Assembly: GCA_004963905.1 (NCBI GenBank)
Contig: SUGL01000002.1
Location: 124,001 to 188,000 of the forward strand
Direction of reading: 5' to 3'
DNA: 64,000 nucleotides
From: Mesorhizobium sp.
GTDB taxonomy: Bacteria; Pseudomonadota; Alphaproteobacteria; Rhizobiales; Rhizobiaceae
The position numbers and the translations under genes are program-made. This document shows, piece by piece, positions 16,012-25,338 of the stretch (its first letter is position 1; each line of letters begins with the position of its first letter). The notes beneath the pieces were generated by a model, which searched no databases, was not told the DNA's origin, and was given only the letters and a program-made list of their open reading frames with translations.

Positions 16012-17163
16012 ATGGACGCAATCGTTGATGCCAGCACCTTGCAGCGCATTGAAAAGAAAGCGCGCCCCGCATCGCTCCGCAAGACGGTGAAGCGTTCCCT
16101 GATGGGACTGGTCGCCGCTGGCTGCCTCATCGCCGCAGCCTGTTACGGCTTCAGTTACTGGACCGTTGGCCAGTACCTGCAATCGACCGACGATGCCTAC
16201 GTCAAGGCCGACTTTACGATCGTCGCGCCGAAAGTCTCGGGCTATGTCGCGCAAGTGTTGGTCGAGGACAACGCGCACGTCAAGGCGGGCCAGGTCGTCG
16301 CCCATATCGACGACCGTGACTTCAGGGCAGCGCTGGACCAGGCCTCCGCCGACGTCGGGGCAGCCGAGGCCGCGCTGCGCAATATCGATGCCCAGACCGG
16401 TCTGCAACGATCCGTGATCGACCAGCAGAGCGCCAACATCGCGGCATCCGAGGCAACGCTGAAATTCGCGCGAGAGGAAGACACCCGCTACCAGGCATTG
16501 TTGAAAAGCGGTTTCGGCACGAGCCAGCGCGCCCAGGAGGCCGCGGCGGCTTTGGGCGAGAAGGAGGCGCAGCTCCAGCGAGAACGCGCCGCATTGGTCG
16601 CCGCCGAGAAGGCGGTCGAAGTGCTCGCCACCGAGCGCGGCAAGGCAGAGGCCGCGCGCGACCGCAGCCGGGCAGCGCTGCGCCAAGCAAGGCTGAACCT
16701 CTCCTACACGACGGTCACCGCGCCCGTCGACGGTACTGTCGGCGCCCGCTCGCTGCGCGTCGGCCAATATGTGCAGGCCGGCACGCAGCTGATGGCGGTC
16801 GTGCCGCTCCACGCGGTCTATGTCGTGGCCAATTTCAAGGAAACGCAGCTCACATTCGTCCGCAGCGGACAGCCGGTCGACATCGCCGTCGACGGCTTTC
16901 CGAGCGTGATGCTGAAGGGGCATGTCGACAGCCTGTCGCCGGCCAGCGGCCTCGAATTTGCGTTGCTGCCCCCGGACAACGCCACCGGAAATTTCACCAA
17001 GATCGTGCAGCGCATCCCGGTGAAGATCGCAATCGACGACGGCCTGCTCGTCGGCCTGCTGCGAACCGGCATGTCGGTCGAACCCACGATCGACACCAAG
17101 TCGGCAATCGTGGCCGAGCGGGATGCCTTGGACGACGGCCGCCGCCTCATCGTCAGTCGATGA
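16012..17163 (+). CDS. EmrA/HlyD-family membrane fusion protein
   Basis: A 383-residue periplasmic adaptor of a multidrug efflux pump. A cytoplasmic basic N terminus is followed by one membrane segment near residues 30-50 (LMGLVAAGCLIAAACYGFSY). Then come STDDAYVKADFTIVAPKVSG, the first biotinyl-lipoyl half; a coiled-coil hairpin (about residues 110-220); the second half TTVTAPVDGTVGARSLRVGQ; and beta-barrel NFKETQLTFV. These are the EmrA landmarks. AAGGGAGAAAATCG gives a good ribosome-binding site. It precedes the EmrB-like gene by 77 bases and should pair with it and a TolC-type channel. Control is probably by the divergent LysR. Confidence 0.92.
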   Translation: MDAIVDASTLQRIEKKARPASLRKTVKRSLMGLVAAGCLIAAACYGFSYWTVGQYLQSTDDAYVKADFTIVAPKVSGYVAQVLVEDNAHVKAGQVVAHIDDRDFRAALDQASADVGAAEAALRNIDAQTGLQRSVIDQQSANIAASEATLKFAREEDTRYQALLKSGFGTSQRAQEAAAALGEKEAQLQRERAALVAAEKAVEVLATERGKAEAARDRSRAALRQARLNLSYTTVTAPVDGTVGARSLRVGQYVQAGTQLMAVVPLHAVYVVANFKETQLTFVRSGQPVDIAVDGFPSVMLKGHVDSLSPASGLEFALLPPDNATGNFTKIVQRIPVKIAIDDGLLVGLLRTGMSVEPTIDTKSAIVAERDALDDGRRLIVSR

Positions 17164-17240
17164 CCGGCAACAGCCAGTGTGGCGTCCGCGCGAACCGGTC
17201 GCCGCCACCTCGCAGTCTCACTCAAACAGGAAACCCGGCC

Positions 17241-18862
17241 ATGGACACGTCGCAACCCATTCGCGTCATGAAGGAACCCGTGGCGGCCGAGGCATCCAGC
17301 CTGGCGTCGCCGGATGCCAAGACCGCCTCGCTCAAGACCTGGATCGCCGTCATCGGCTCGACGATCGGCGCATTCATGGCGATTCTCAACATCCAGATCG
17401 TCAATGCCTCGCTCGCCGACATCCAGGGCGCGATCGGCGCCGGCATCGACGACGGCGGCTGGATATCGACCGCTTATCTGGTGGCCGAAATCATCGTCAT
17501 TCCGCTGACCGGCTGGCTCTCACGGGTCTTTTCCATCCGCACCTATCTGCTCGCCAACGCGATCCTATTCCTCGCCTTCTCCGCAGCCTGCGCCTTGGCG
17601 CAGAATCTCGGACAAATGATCGCTCTGCGTGCCTTGCAGGGCTTTTGCGGCGGTGTGCTCATTCCGGTAGCCTTCACCATCACGATCACCCTGCTACCCA
17701 AGGCGAAGCAACCGGTCGGGTTCGCGCTGTTCGCTCTGTCGGCGACCTTTGCGCCTGCGATCGGTCCGACCATCGGCGGCTACCTCACCGAAAACTGGGC
17801 TGGCAGTACATCTTCTACGTCAACCTCGTTCCGGGCGCCGTGATGGTCGTCATGCTCTGGGCATCCCTGGAGAGGGCACCGATGCAACTTGCCTTGCTGC
17901 GCCAGGGAGATTGGGCCGGGATCGTCACCATGGCGATCGGGCTCGGCGCGCTGCAAACCGTGCTCGAAGAGGGCAACAAGGAAGACTGGTTCGGGTCGCC
18001 TTTCATCGTCCGGCTGTCATTGATCGCCGCCGTCAGCCTGTCGCTTTTCCTGTGGATCGAATTGAGAAGCGAGAGGCCCCTGCTCAGCCTCAAGCTGCTG
18101 GCACGCTGGAATTTCGGCTTTGCCATCCTGGCCAGCTTCCTGCTCGGGATCGCGCTTTATGGCGCCGTGTTCATCCTGCCCGTCTATCTTACGCGCACCC
18201 AGGGCTACAATGCCGAGCAGATCGGCATGGTGCTGGCATGGACGGGCTTGCCCCAACTGGTGCTGATCCCGCTGGTGCCCAAGCTGATGCAACGTTTTGA
18301 CCTGCGCATGATCGTCGCGTTCGGCTTTGCGCTGTTTGCCGCGAGCAACTTCATGAACATCGAACTGACGGCGGCTTACGCGTCCGACCAGCTTTTCTGG
18401 CCAAACATCGTGAGAGCGATCGGTCAGGCTCTTGTCATGGTGCCTCTCTCTGCCGTCGCCACCGCCGGGATCGAGCAGGAGAACGCCGGTTCCGCCTCGG
18501 CGCTGTTCAACATGATCCGAAATCTCGGCGGCGCCTTCGGCATTGCCGTGCTGCAGACATTTTTGACGAAACGTGAACAGTTCCACTCGAACGTGCTGGT
18601 TCGATCCGTGTCACTGTTCGAGCAAGGCACCCGCATGCGAATGAACCAGCTGACGGGATATTTTTTGACCCACGGCGTCAGCGATCGCGCCGCAGCGAAC
18701 CACCAGGCGATCGCCGCCATCGGAAGGTCGGTCCAGCGGCAAGCCTACATCATGGCTTTCAGCGACAGCTTCTACCTGCTTGGGGCCGCCCTCGTGGCCG
18801 CGCTCGGCGCCAGCCTGGTGCTGCGGAAGCCCGGCCGTGTACAGGCGGGCGGCGGTCACTGA
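17241..18862 (+). pseudogene. EmrB-like MFS multidrug transporter (DHA2), single-base frameshift
   Basis: Two overlapping frames together encode one 14-helix DHA2-family permease. From the ATG at 17241 (AGGAAA upstream) the protein reads through LKTWIAVIGSTIGAFMAILN, the motif around GGWISTAYLVAEIIVIPLTG, and GPTIGGYLTEN, then derails. In the +2 frame it resumes at LGWQYIFYVNLVPGA and continues to KPGRVQAGGGH at 18862. The break is at about 17794-17797: GAAAACTGGGCTGG would need one extra base (for example CC for C) to read ENLGWQ. Everything else is intact, so this is either a very recent inactivation or a sequencing error. Confidence 0.85.
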
Positions 18863-18954
18863 GGCGCCCGGGGGCCTGCGATCGAAGGCTATTGCGAGAG
18901 CTTCTGCCATCGAGCCGCGGCCATTGGCGGCTCGCGAAGCGGAGAATGAGGACC

Positions 18955-19437
18955 ATGCAAGCGAGATTTGACCTCAAGGCGGCTCAGGCCGCCTCGGACG
19001 CGGGAAGCGCGATCCGCACGCTGGAAGAAAGTGTCCGGAGTTGCGGCCTCGAACCGAGCCTTATCGCGCTCGTAGTGATGCGCGTTTCCCAGATCAATCG
19101 CTGTTCCTGGAGCATCCGCTCGTACATCCGCGACGCCCGCCAGAACGGCGAGACCGAAGAACGGCTCTATCTGCTCCGTGCCTGGCGCGATGCGACCACA
19201 CCCTACAACGAGCGCGAACGCGCCGCGCTCGCCTGGGCGGAAGCTCTGACCCTGGTGGCCGAGACACACGAGACAGATAAGGTCCATGAGCAAGTTCGCG
19301 AGCAGTTCTGTGATGAAGAAATCGCCAAGCTGACTTTGCTCGCCGGCGCGACGAATCTCTGGAACCGTCTCGCCATTGGCTTTCGGTCGGCGGCGCGTGC
19401 AACCGAACCAAGCCCTGAGTCGGCGGAGCTTGCCTGA
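18955..19437 (+). CDS. carboxymuconolactone decarboxylase/AhpD-family protein lacking the CxxC
   Basis: 160 residues with the all-helical CMD/AhpD fold. LIALVVMRVSQINRC, GETEERLYLLRAWRDATTPY and ERERAALAWAEALTLV follow the standard family pattern. The redox signature, normally C-A-Y-C-x-x-x-H, reads C-S-W-S-I-R-S-Y: the second Cys is Ser and the His is lost. AhpD-type disulfide chemistry is therefore unlikely. Some CMD proteins act without the Cys pair, so it may still bind or decarboxylate a small molecule. It follows the efflux genes by 92 bases on the same strand. Alternative start ATG at 18946. Confidence 0.82.
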   Translation: MQARFDLKAAQAASDAGSAIRTLEESVRSCGLEPSLIALVVMRVSQINRCSWSIRSYIRDARQNGETEERLYLLRAWRDATTPYNERERAALAWAEALTLVAETHETDKVHEQVREQFCDEEIAKLTLLAGATNLWNRLAIGFRSAARATEPSPESAELA

Positions 19438-19756
19438 TCACGGAGAGCGAAACGGAGGATGGCGTCCGCCAGTCGCTGGGATCTCTGCCGCTTTTCGCGG
19501 CGAGCATGCAGGAGGCCGTGGTCATCGTCCCGCTTTCACCTTGTCGGGGGTTCGGTCCGCGTTGATGAACCGCCGCGCCGAAACGGCTTCGGAAGACCAT
19601 CGGGTTCCAATCGCATGCGAGTGTTCGCCAGGCACAGATGGGACACCGCCATTGGCCCTTGAACGGCCAAGTAGGGCACGCGTAACATCGCGCTGCTTCA
19701 ACTGAGTCTGCTTTATTCGTCCGGGCTAATGTCCGGATCTGCTTGGATATTTCCCT
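19438..19756. other. intergenic stretch, no gene supported
   Basis: 319 bases. Short frames exist (for example an ATG at 19459 after GGAGG) but have Arg/Ser-rich shadow-like content and match no family I know. A small hairpin GGCCCTTGAACGGCC lies near 19651. The ABC exporter promoter must lie in the right half. Confidence 0.5.
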
Positions 19757-21607
19757 TTGCGTACGGATGCAAAAAGCAGCGCGCCGGAGCGCGGCAGATC
19801 GTTTGCCCATGTGGCGGAAGCCTCGTGGGGAAAGGGTCTCGGCACCCTGCTGCGCATCATGCGCATGACGCTGCGCCATCCCTGGCAGGTTGCGATCACC
19901 ATCGTTTCGACCTTCATCGCCGCGACGCTGCAGCTTCTCATTCCACGCCTGCTGGGGCGCGCCATCGATCAGGCGCAAGGCGTGATGGCCGAAGGCGCCG
20001 GCACCGCCGCGCAGCACGCGCTTTGGAACACCGCCCTGACACTTTTGGTCGTCAGCGTCCTGCGCGGTCTCTTCACCATGGCGCAGAACTACTATGGCGA
20101 GGCCGTCGGCCATCAGACCGGCTATGAGCTGCGCCTAGCCTTCTATGAAAAGATCCAGCGTCTGAGCTTTGCCTTCCACGACCGGGTCCATACCGGCGAT
20201 CTGATCACGCTCGGCCTGCTCGATCTCGACGGCGTGCGCATGTTCTTTTCCACCGGCGTCCTGCGCGTGGTCCTGCTTGGCGTGCTGATCGGCGTCGGCG
20301 CCTATCTCTTGATCAGCACCGATCTCGTGCTCGGCCTGCTCAGCCTGAGCTTCGTGCCTTTCGTCGCCTGGCGATCCTCCGTCACACAGCTGAGACTACG
20401 CAGCACCTGGCTGACGCTGCAGCAGCGCCTGTCGGTGCTGAGCCGGGTCATGGACGAGAATCTCGGCGGCATCCGTGTCGTGCGCGCTTTCGCGGCGCAG
20501 CGGCACGAGCTGGAAAAATTCGACCGCGCCAAGCAGGATGCGCTCGATCTCGCCAACCAGCGCGTCGATATCCGCGTCGGCAACACCAGCGCCATGAACT
20601 TCTCGTTCCTGGCGGCCATGGGCCTCGTGCTGTGGTTCGGCGGCCAGAAGGTGATATCGGGCCAAATCAGCGTCGGCACGCTGGCACAGTTCCTCACTTT
20701 CATGACCATCCTGCAGATGCCGGTGCGCCAGCTCGGCTTGATGGTCAACTCGTTCGCCCGCGCCTCGACCTGCGGCACGCGGCTGTTCGAGCTGCTCGAC
20801 ACCGAGCTCGACATCAAGGACGCGCCCGGCGCCAGCGACCTCGTCGTCACCGACGGCGTGCTGCGCTTCGACGATGTCGGCTTCCATTATCCGGGCTCGG
20901 GACGCCCGACATTGACCGGCATTTCCTTCGAGGCCAGGCCCGGCCAGACCATCGGCATCGTCGGTCCGCCCGGCAGCGGCAAGTCGACCATCGCGCATTT
21001 GATCCCGCGCTTCTACGATGTGAGCTCGGGCGCCATCACCATCGACGGCCACGACATCCGCCAGGTCACGCTGCAGTCGTTGCGCAAGGCGGTCGGCGTC
21101 GTGCAGCAGGACGCCTTCCTGTTCACGACCTCGATCGAAAACAACATCGCCTACGGCAATCCGTGGGCGCGCGAGACCCGCATCGAGAGAGCGGCCGAGT
21201 CCGCGCAGCTCCACAACTACATCATCGGACTTCCGGCCGGCTACACCACGGTCGTCGGCGAGCGCGGCGCGTCGCTTTCGGGAGGCCAGCGGCAGCGCCT
21301 GACCATCGCCCGCAGCCTGATGCTCAGGCCTTCGGTGCTGGTCTTCGACGATTCCACCGCGGCCATCGATGCCGGCACCGAACAGCGGATCCGGGCGGCA
21401 ATGAAGCGCTTCGCCAAGGACCGCGTGACGCTCATCATCTCGCACCGGCTGAGCTCGCTAATGCATGCCGATCAGATCCTGTTCGTCGAGGGCGGCAGAA
21501 TCGTCGAGCGCGGCACGCATGAGGAACTGCTGGCGCTCGGCGGGCGCTACCGTGCGCTCTACGACCTGCAGCTGCGGCCCGACGATACCGCACAAGGAGC
21601 CGCGTGA
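19757..21607 (+). CDS. ABC exporter half-transporter, degenerate-site NBD (subunit 1)
   Basis: A type IV ABC exporter half: transmembrane domain with six helices in about residues 40-330, then an ATPase domain. Walker A GPPGSGKST, Q-loop VVQQDAFLF, signature LSGGQRQR and H-loop IISHRLSS are intact. The Walker B reads LVFDDSTAAID: the catalytic Glu is Asp, as in the degenerate subunit of heterodimeric exporters such as TM287/288 and BmrCD. It overlaps the partner gene at TGATG. The start is uncertain: the longest frame opens with TTG, and a GTG at 19811 is an alternative. Likely exports drugs or lipids; substrate unknown. Confidence 0.9.
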   Translation: MRTDAKSSAPERGRSFAHVAEASWGKGLGTLLRIMRMTLRHPWQVAITIVSTFIAATLQLLIPRLLGRAIDQAQGVMAEGAGTAAQHALWNTALTLLVVSVLRGLFTMAQNYYGEAVGHQTGYELRLAFYEKIQRLSFAFHDRVHTGDLITLGLLDLDGVRMFFSTGVLRVVLLGVLIGVGAYLLISTDLVLGLLSLSFVPFVAWRSSVTQLRLRSTWLTLQQRLSVLSRVMDENLGGIRVVRAFAAQRHELEKFDRAKQDALDLANQRVDIRVGNTSAMNFSFLAAMGLVLWFGGQKVISGQISVGTLAQFLTFMTILQMPVRQLGLMVNSFARASTCGTRLFELLDTELDIKDAPGASDLVVTDGVLRFDDVGFHYPGSGRPTLTGISFEARPGQTIGIVGPPGSGKSTIAHLIPRFYDVSSGAITIDGHDIRQVTLQSLRKAVGVVQQDAFLFTTSIENNIAYGNPWARETRIERAAESAQLHNYIIGLPAGYTTVVGERGASLSGGQRQRLTIARSLMLRPSVLVFDDSTAAIDAGTEQRIRAAMKRFAKDRVTLIISHRLSSLMHADQILFVEGGRIVERGTHEELLALGGRYRALYDLQLRPDDTAQGAA

Positions 21608-23499
21608 TGTCGGACCCGCGCGACGACGAGAAGGAAGACACAAGCGGCCGGCCGGCAAAGGCGGTCGTCGGCTCGCACCGCGACGAGGAAGAGGTCTTCG
21701 GCAAGGCCTACGATCCGCGCGTCGTGCAGCGCATCTGGGGCTTCGTCAGACCGTACCGGACCCGGATCTTCATCTCGGTCGCGGCGGTGCTGGTGTTCAC
21801 GCTGACGCAACTGACGATCCCGCTGGTCATCCGCTACGCCATCGATCACGGCATGGCGGCGGGCAGGCTGGACAGGTCGGTGATGGCCTGGGCGACCGGT
21901 GCCTTCGCGGCGGTCATCCTCGTGAACTATGCGGCAAGCTATGTGCAGGAGAGCGTCGTCGGCAAGGTGGCCGAGAACGTGCTTTCCGACCTGCGCCGCG
22001 CCATGTTCGGCCATCTGCAGCGGGTCTCGCTGAGTTTCATGGACAAGACCGAGGTCGGAAGGCTGATGTCGCGCCTGCAGGGCGATGTCAATTCGATGCA
22101 GGAGTTCCTCGAAACGTCGGTCATGTCGGTGGGTGACATCGTGCTTTTGTTCGGCATCGTCAGCGTCCTTTTGTGGCTGGATTTTCGGCTCGGCCTGCTG
22201 ACGCTGTCGACCATGCCGATGCTGTTCATCGTTCGCCTGTTCTGGCTGCCGCGCGCCAAGGTCGCCTTCATGGCCGCGCATGAGACCAACTCGATCGCCA
22301 ACGGGGCGCTGGCCGAAGGCATTCACGGCGTGCGCACCGTGCAAAGCCTCGAGCGCCAGCACGTCAATTTCGACCTCTATGACGAGAAGGTTCTGGCCAA
22401 TCTCAAGGCCCATCTGAGGTCGGCCAAATACGCGCAGGTGATGGTGCCGATCGTCGACACGCTGACCGGGATCGCCATGGCGACGGTCATCGTCGTCGGC
22501 GGCTCGATGGTGCTGTCGCACGGCCTCGACGTCGGCGTCATGGTGGCGTTCCTGTTCTACATCCAGCGCTTCTTTGACCCCATCCGCTCGCTCACCATGC
22601 AGTATAGCGTCATGCAGCGCGCCATGGCCTCGGGGCAGCGCATCTCCGAAGTGCTCGACGTGCCGGTGGACGTCAGCGACAGGCAAGGCGCGGTGGCGCT
22701 GTCGCGCGACATGGACGGCTCGGTCGAGTTCAGGAACGTCACCTTCGGCTACCGGCGGAACCAGCCGGTGCTGAAGAATGTCAGCTTCCGCGTCAATCCT
22801 GGCGAAACGGTCGCGCTGGTCGGCCCGACCGGATCGGGCAAGTCGAGCTCCATGGCGCTGGCGCACCGGTTCTACGACGTGTGGTCGGGCCAGGTTCTGG
22901 TCGGCGGACACGACGTGCGCGACCTGACGCAGGATTCGCTTGGCGAACAGATGGCGATGGTCCTGCAGGAGCCGTTTCTGTTTTCCGGAACGGTGCTGGA
23001 GAACATCCGCTATCACAAGACCGGTGCCTCCCGCGAGGACGTGGTTCGCGCGGCGAAGGCCGTCGGCGCGCATGATTTCATCGAGCATTTGCCCGATGGC
23101 TACGACACCGAGCTCGAGCAGCGCGGCGGCAATCTCTCGCTCGGCCAGCGCCAGCTGATCAGTTTCGCGCGGGCACTGGTGGCCGACGCCAAGATCCTGG
23201 TGCTCGACGAGGCCACGGCCAGCATCGATTCCTACACCGAGATGCTGATCCAGAAGGCGCTGACAAAACTGCTGGAAGGGCGAACCGGGCTCGTCATCGC
23301 CCACCGGCTGGCCACCATCCGCGGCGCCGACCGCATCATCGTGCTGCAGAACGGCGAGATCGTCGAAAGCGGCAACCACGAGCAATTGATGGAGCGAAAA
23401 GGCCTCTACGCCCGGCTCTACAACATGAACTACGCCTCGTTCGACGACATTTCCGAGGAGGAGATGGGAATGGACGCGGTGGTCGGCAAAGCGACGTAA
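21607..23499 (+). CDS. ABC exporter half-transporter, partner subunit 2
   Basis: 630 residues. A charged N-terminal extension of about 45 residues precedes a six-helix transmembrane domain (starting near RIFISVAAVLVFTLTQLTIP) and an ATPase domain with Walker A GPTGSGKSS, Q-loop VLQEPFLF, Walker B LVLDEATASID (canonical Glu) and H-loop VIAHRLATI. The signature is LSLGQRQL instead of LSGGQ. In the head-to-tail dimer this altered signature faces subunit 1's Asp-type Walker B, so both defects fall in the same ATP site and the other site is fully canonical. AAGGAG lies seven bases before the ATG, which overlaps the upstream stop by one base. Confidence 0.93.
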   Translation: MSDPRDDEKEDTSGRPAKAVVGSHRDEEEVFGKAYDPRVVQRIWGFVRPYRTRIFISVAAVLVFTLTQLTIPLVIRYAIDHGMAAGRLDRSVMAWATGAFAAVILVNYAASYVQESVVGKVAENVLSDLRRAMFGHLQRVSLSFMDKTEVGRLMSRLQGDVNSMQEFLETSVMSVGDIVLLFGIVSVLLWLDFRLGLLTLSTMPMLFIVRLFWLPRAKVAFMAAHETNSIANGALAEGIHGVRTVQSLERQHVNFDLYDEKVLANLKAHLRSAKYAQVMVPIVDTLTGIAMATVIVVGGSMVLSHGLDVGVMVAFLFYIQRFFDPIRSLTMQYSVMQRAMASGQRISEVLDVPVDVSDRQGAVALSRDMDGSVEFRNVTFGYRRNQPVLKNVSFRVNPGETVALVGPTGSGKSSSMALAHRFYDVWSGQVLVGGHDVRDLTQDSLGEQMAMVLQEPFLFSGTVLENIRYHKTGASREDVVRAAKAVGAHDFIEHLPDGYDTELEQRGGNLSLGQRQLISFARALVADAKILVLDEATASIDSYTEMLIQKALTKLLEGRTGLVIAHRLATIRGADRIIVLQNGEIVESGNHEQLMERKGLYARLYNMNYASFDDISEEEMGMDAVVGKAT

Positions 23500-23556
23500 C
23501 CGCCAGGAAATCGATGACCTTGGCTGGGATCACCTCATCGCACAATTCAGCGCGTC

Positions 23557-25338
23557 TCATGGTGCCTGGAAGGACGGGCTGGCCATCGCGTGCACCGGCT
23601 CGGAACGAGCGTAGCCGTCACGCCTGACGCCATGATCGATCAGGCGGGCGATCACGGCACGCCGCGCGTGATACGGCGTCAGCGTGTGGTCGGCATTCGG
23701 CAGCGAGACCCTGGTCACGCCACGAATGCTGTCGAGCCGCTCTTCCTCGGACCCGAAATGGCGGGCGATCTCCTTCAGGCTCAGGTCGCCTTCCGAGGTC
23801 ACCATGAGAACCCGCACGCCCCGGCCGCAAAGGTCGCGCATCCAGCGTTCCACCCGATGCTGTCCCAGCAGCGCGGCCGGATGCAGCATCGACAATGTCG
23901 ACTTGATCGCCTCCAGCCCGCGCCGGACAATCAGCCGGGCGCGGCGAGAAGCGATCCCGCGCCATGTCGAGGCGTCCGGCTTGCCGCTCTCCTGCATGGC
24001 GGCGTTCTGCCCGCGCACGGCCTTGGACGTCTCGTAAGTCTTCCAGACCGCCATCTCCAGCGCGTAGGAACTGTTCCAGGCGAAGCAGAGCGGGTTGATC
24101 ATGGTCAGCGTCCGCACCCGCCGATCTGCCCGTGCGGCGTGAAAAGCCTGGTATGCGCCGGCGCAGGTGCCGACCAAGCCGACGGCGGGGTAGCCGGCTC
24201 GTTCCATCCAGTCGATCGCGCGGATTACGTCATGGCGCGTACGCCCGTCATAGAGGAACAGGCGCCCTTCCTTGGTCTGATCGCTGAGGCCAAGTCCGGG
24301 CAGGTCGACGCGCAGCGAAGCGACGCCTTCCGCCGCCAGGTCTCGCGCCGCCTCCACCGTGCCACGCGCCCAGCCGACATGCGGCACGCCGCCGGCATTG
24401 AGAAAGATCACCGGCTCGGCCCCAGTCTGGCGTCGGCGCGGCCGGCAAAGCACGCCGCAGATCATCGGCTCCGGTCCGATCAGGACCGGATTTTCCGTGT
24501 AGTGCGGACCGTCCAGGGTCTCCGACGCAGCCTGCGGCACGGCCTTTGCCGCGACCGCTTCGCCTGCATGGCCGGCCATCCAGGCTGCGCAGCGATCAAG
24601 AACGGCGGCCGGAATCCGGTTGGCGGTCGGGTCGCACATCAAGAGAGGATAGCCATCGAACTCGGCGGTGGTGATATCCGCAGCCGCCCCTCCCCCATGA
24701 ATTTCGTCGGCGGCAAGCGGCTTGCCGTTTGCAAGCACCAGCATCGGCCTGGGTGAAAGGCTTGCCACGGCATGCCGCCAGTCGAGCGCCGAAAGATCGG
24801 CCAGCGTCTCATGCGACATCCGGAAGCCGGCGGCCTCGCGCCCCTCGGTGAAAACCCCTTCGCCCGCCGAACGGCTGGCCAGCGGCGCGTCGATCATGCG
24901 CGACATGGCCGTGATCTCGCGGACATAGGCCTTGCCGGAGGACGGCGGCGCGAGCAACAAGAGACCGGCCACGTCGTCGCGTCCGGCCGCCGCCAGCGGC
25001 GCCAGCAGAGCGCCGAGCCGGAAGCCGACCAAAATGACGTCCGCCACGCCGCAATCCCGTTTCAGCCGATCGATCGCGGCGCCTATGCTGTCCGTCCACC
25101 GTTGCACCTGACCGGGCGTTGAATGATCCCCGGCGGCATTGCCACAGCCGGGATAGTCGAACTGCAGCGCCGGCAGATCGTTTTCGGCCGACTTGTCGGC
25201 CAGCAGCCTCAGGAAACGCCGGCTGCACAGGTCCTCGTGGCCATGCGCCCCGGCGATGACGACGCCCCGGCCACGCCGTTCGCTGCCCTTGCCTTCATGA
25301 AGCCAGCCGATTGTGTCGGCGAAGACTATCCCCCTCAT
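23557..25338 (-). CDS. tandem double alpha/beta-hydrolase-fold protein
   Basis: 593 residues with two alpha/beta-hydrolase domains in one chain (about 1-260 and 290-580). Domain 1 shows [15 protein letters not shown] and elbow GFRLGA; domain 2 shows [14 protein letters not shown], elbow GTCAGA and a late [11 protein letters not shown] that would supply the catalytic His. The usual nucleophile Ser of G-x-S-x-G is Arg in domain 1 and Cys in domain 2, so domain 1 is probably inactive and domain 2 a thiol hydrolase/acyltransferase or inactive. The general look recalls the exosortase-A-associated hydrolases, only weakly. Its start overlaps the GH2 stop by four bases (ATGA): translational coupling. 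Confidence 0.82.
   Translation of the reverse strand: MRGIVFADTIGWLHEGKGSERRGRGVVIAGAHGHEDLCSRRFLRLLADKSAENDLPALQFDYPGCGNAAGDHSTPGQVQRWTDSIGAAIDRLKRDCGVADVILVGFRLGALLAPLAAAGRDDVAGLLLLAPPSSGKAYVREITAMSRMIDAPLASRSAGEGVFTEGREAAGFRMSHETLADLSALDWRHAVASLSPRPMLVLANGKPLAADEIHGGGAAADITTAEFDGYPLLMCDPTANRIPAAVLDRCAAWMAGHAGEAVAAKAVPQAASETLDGPHYTENPVLIGPEPMICGVLCRPRRRQTGAEPVIFLNAGGVPHVGWARGTVEAARDLAAEGVASLRVDLPGLGLSDQTKEGRLFLYDGRTRHDVIRAIDWMERAGYPAVGLVGTCAGAYQAFHAARADRRVRTLTMINPLCFAWNSSYALEMAVWKTYETSKAVRGQNAAMQESGKPDASTWRGIASRRARLIVRRGLEAIKSTLSMLHPAALLGQHRVERWMRDLCGRGVRVLMVTSEGDLSLKEIARHFGSEEERLDSIRGVTRVSLPNADHTLTPYHARRAVIARLIDHGVRRDGYARSEPVHAMASPSFQAP

Noticed and set aside
19459..19662. 67-codon frame after the CMD-family gene
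   Set aside because: Arg/Ser-rich shadow composition; the GGAGG directly abuts the ATG, too close for initiation.
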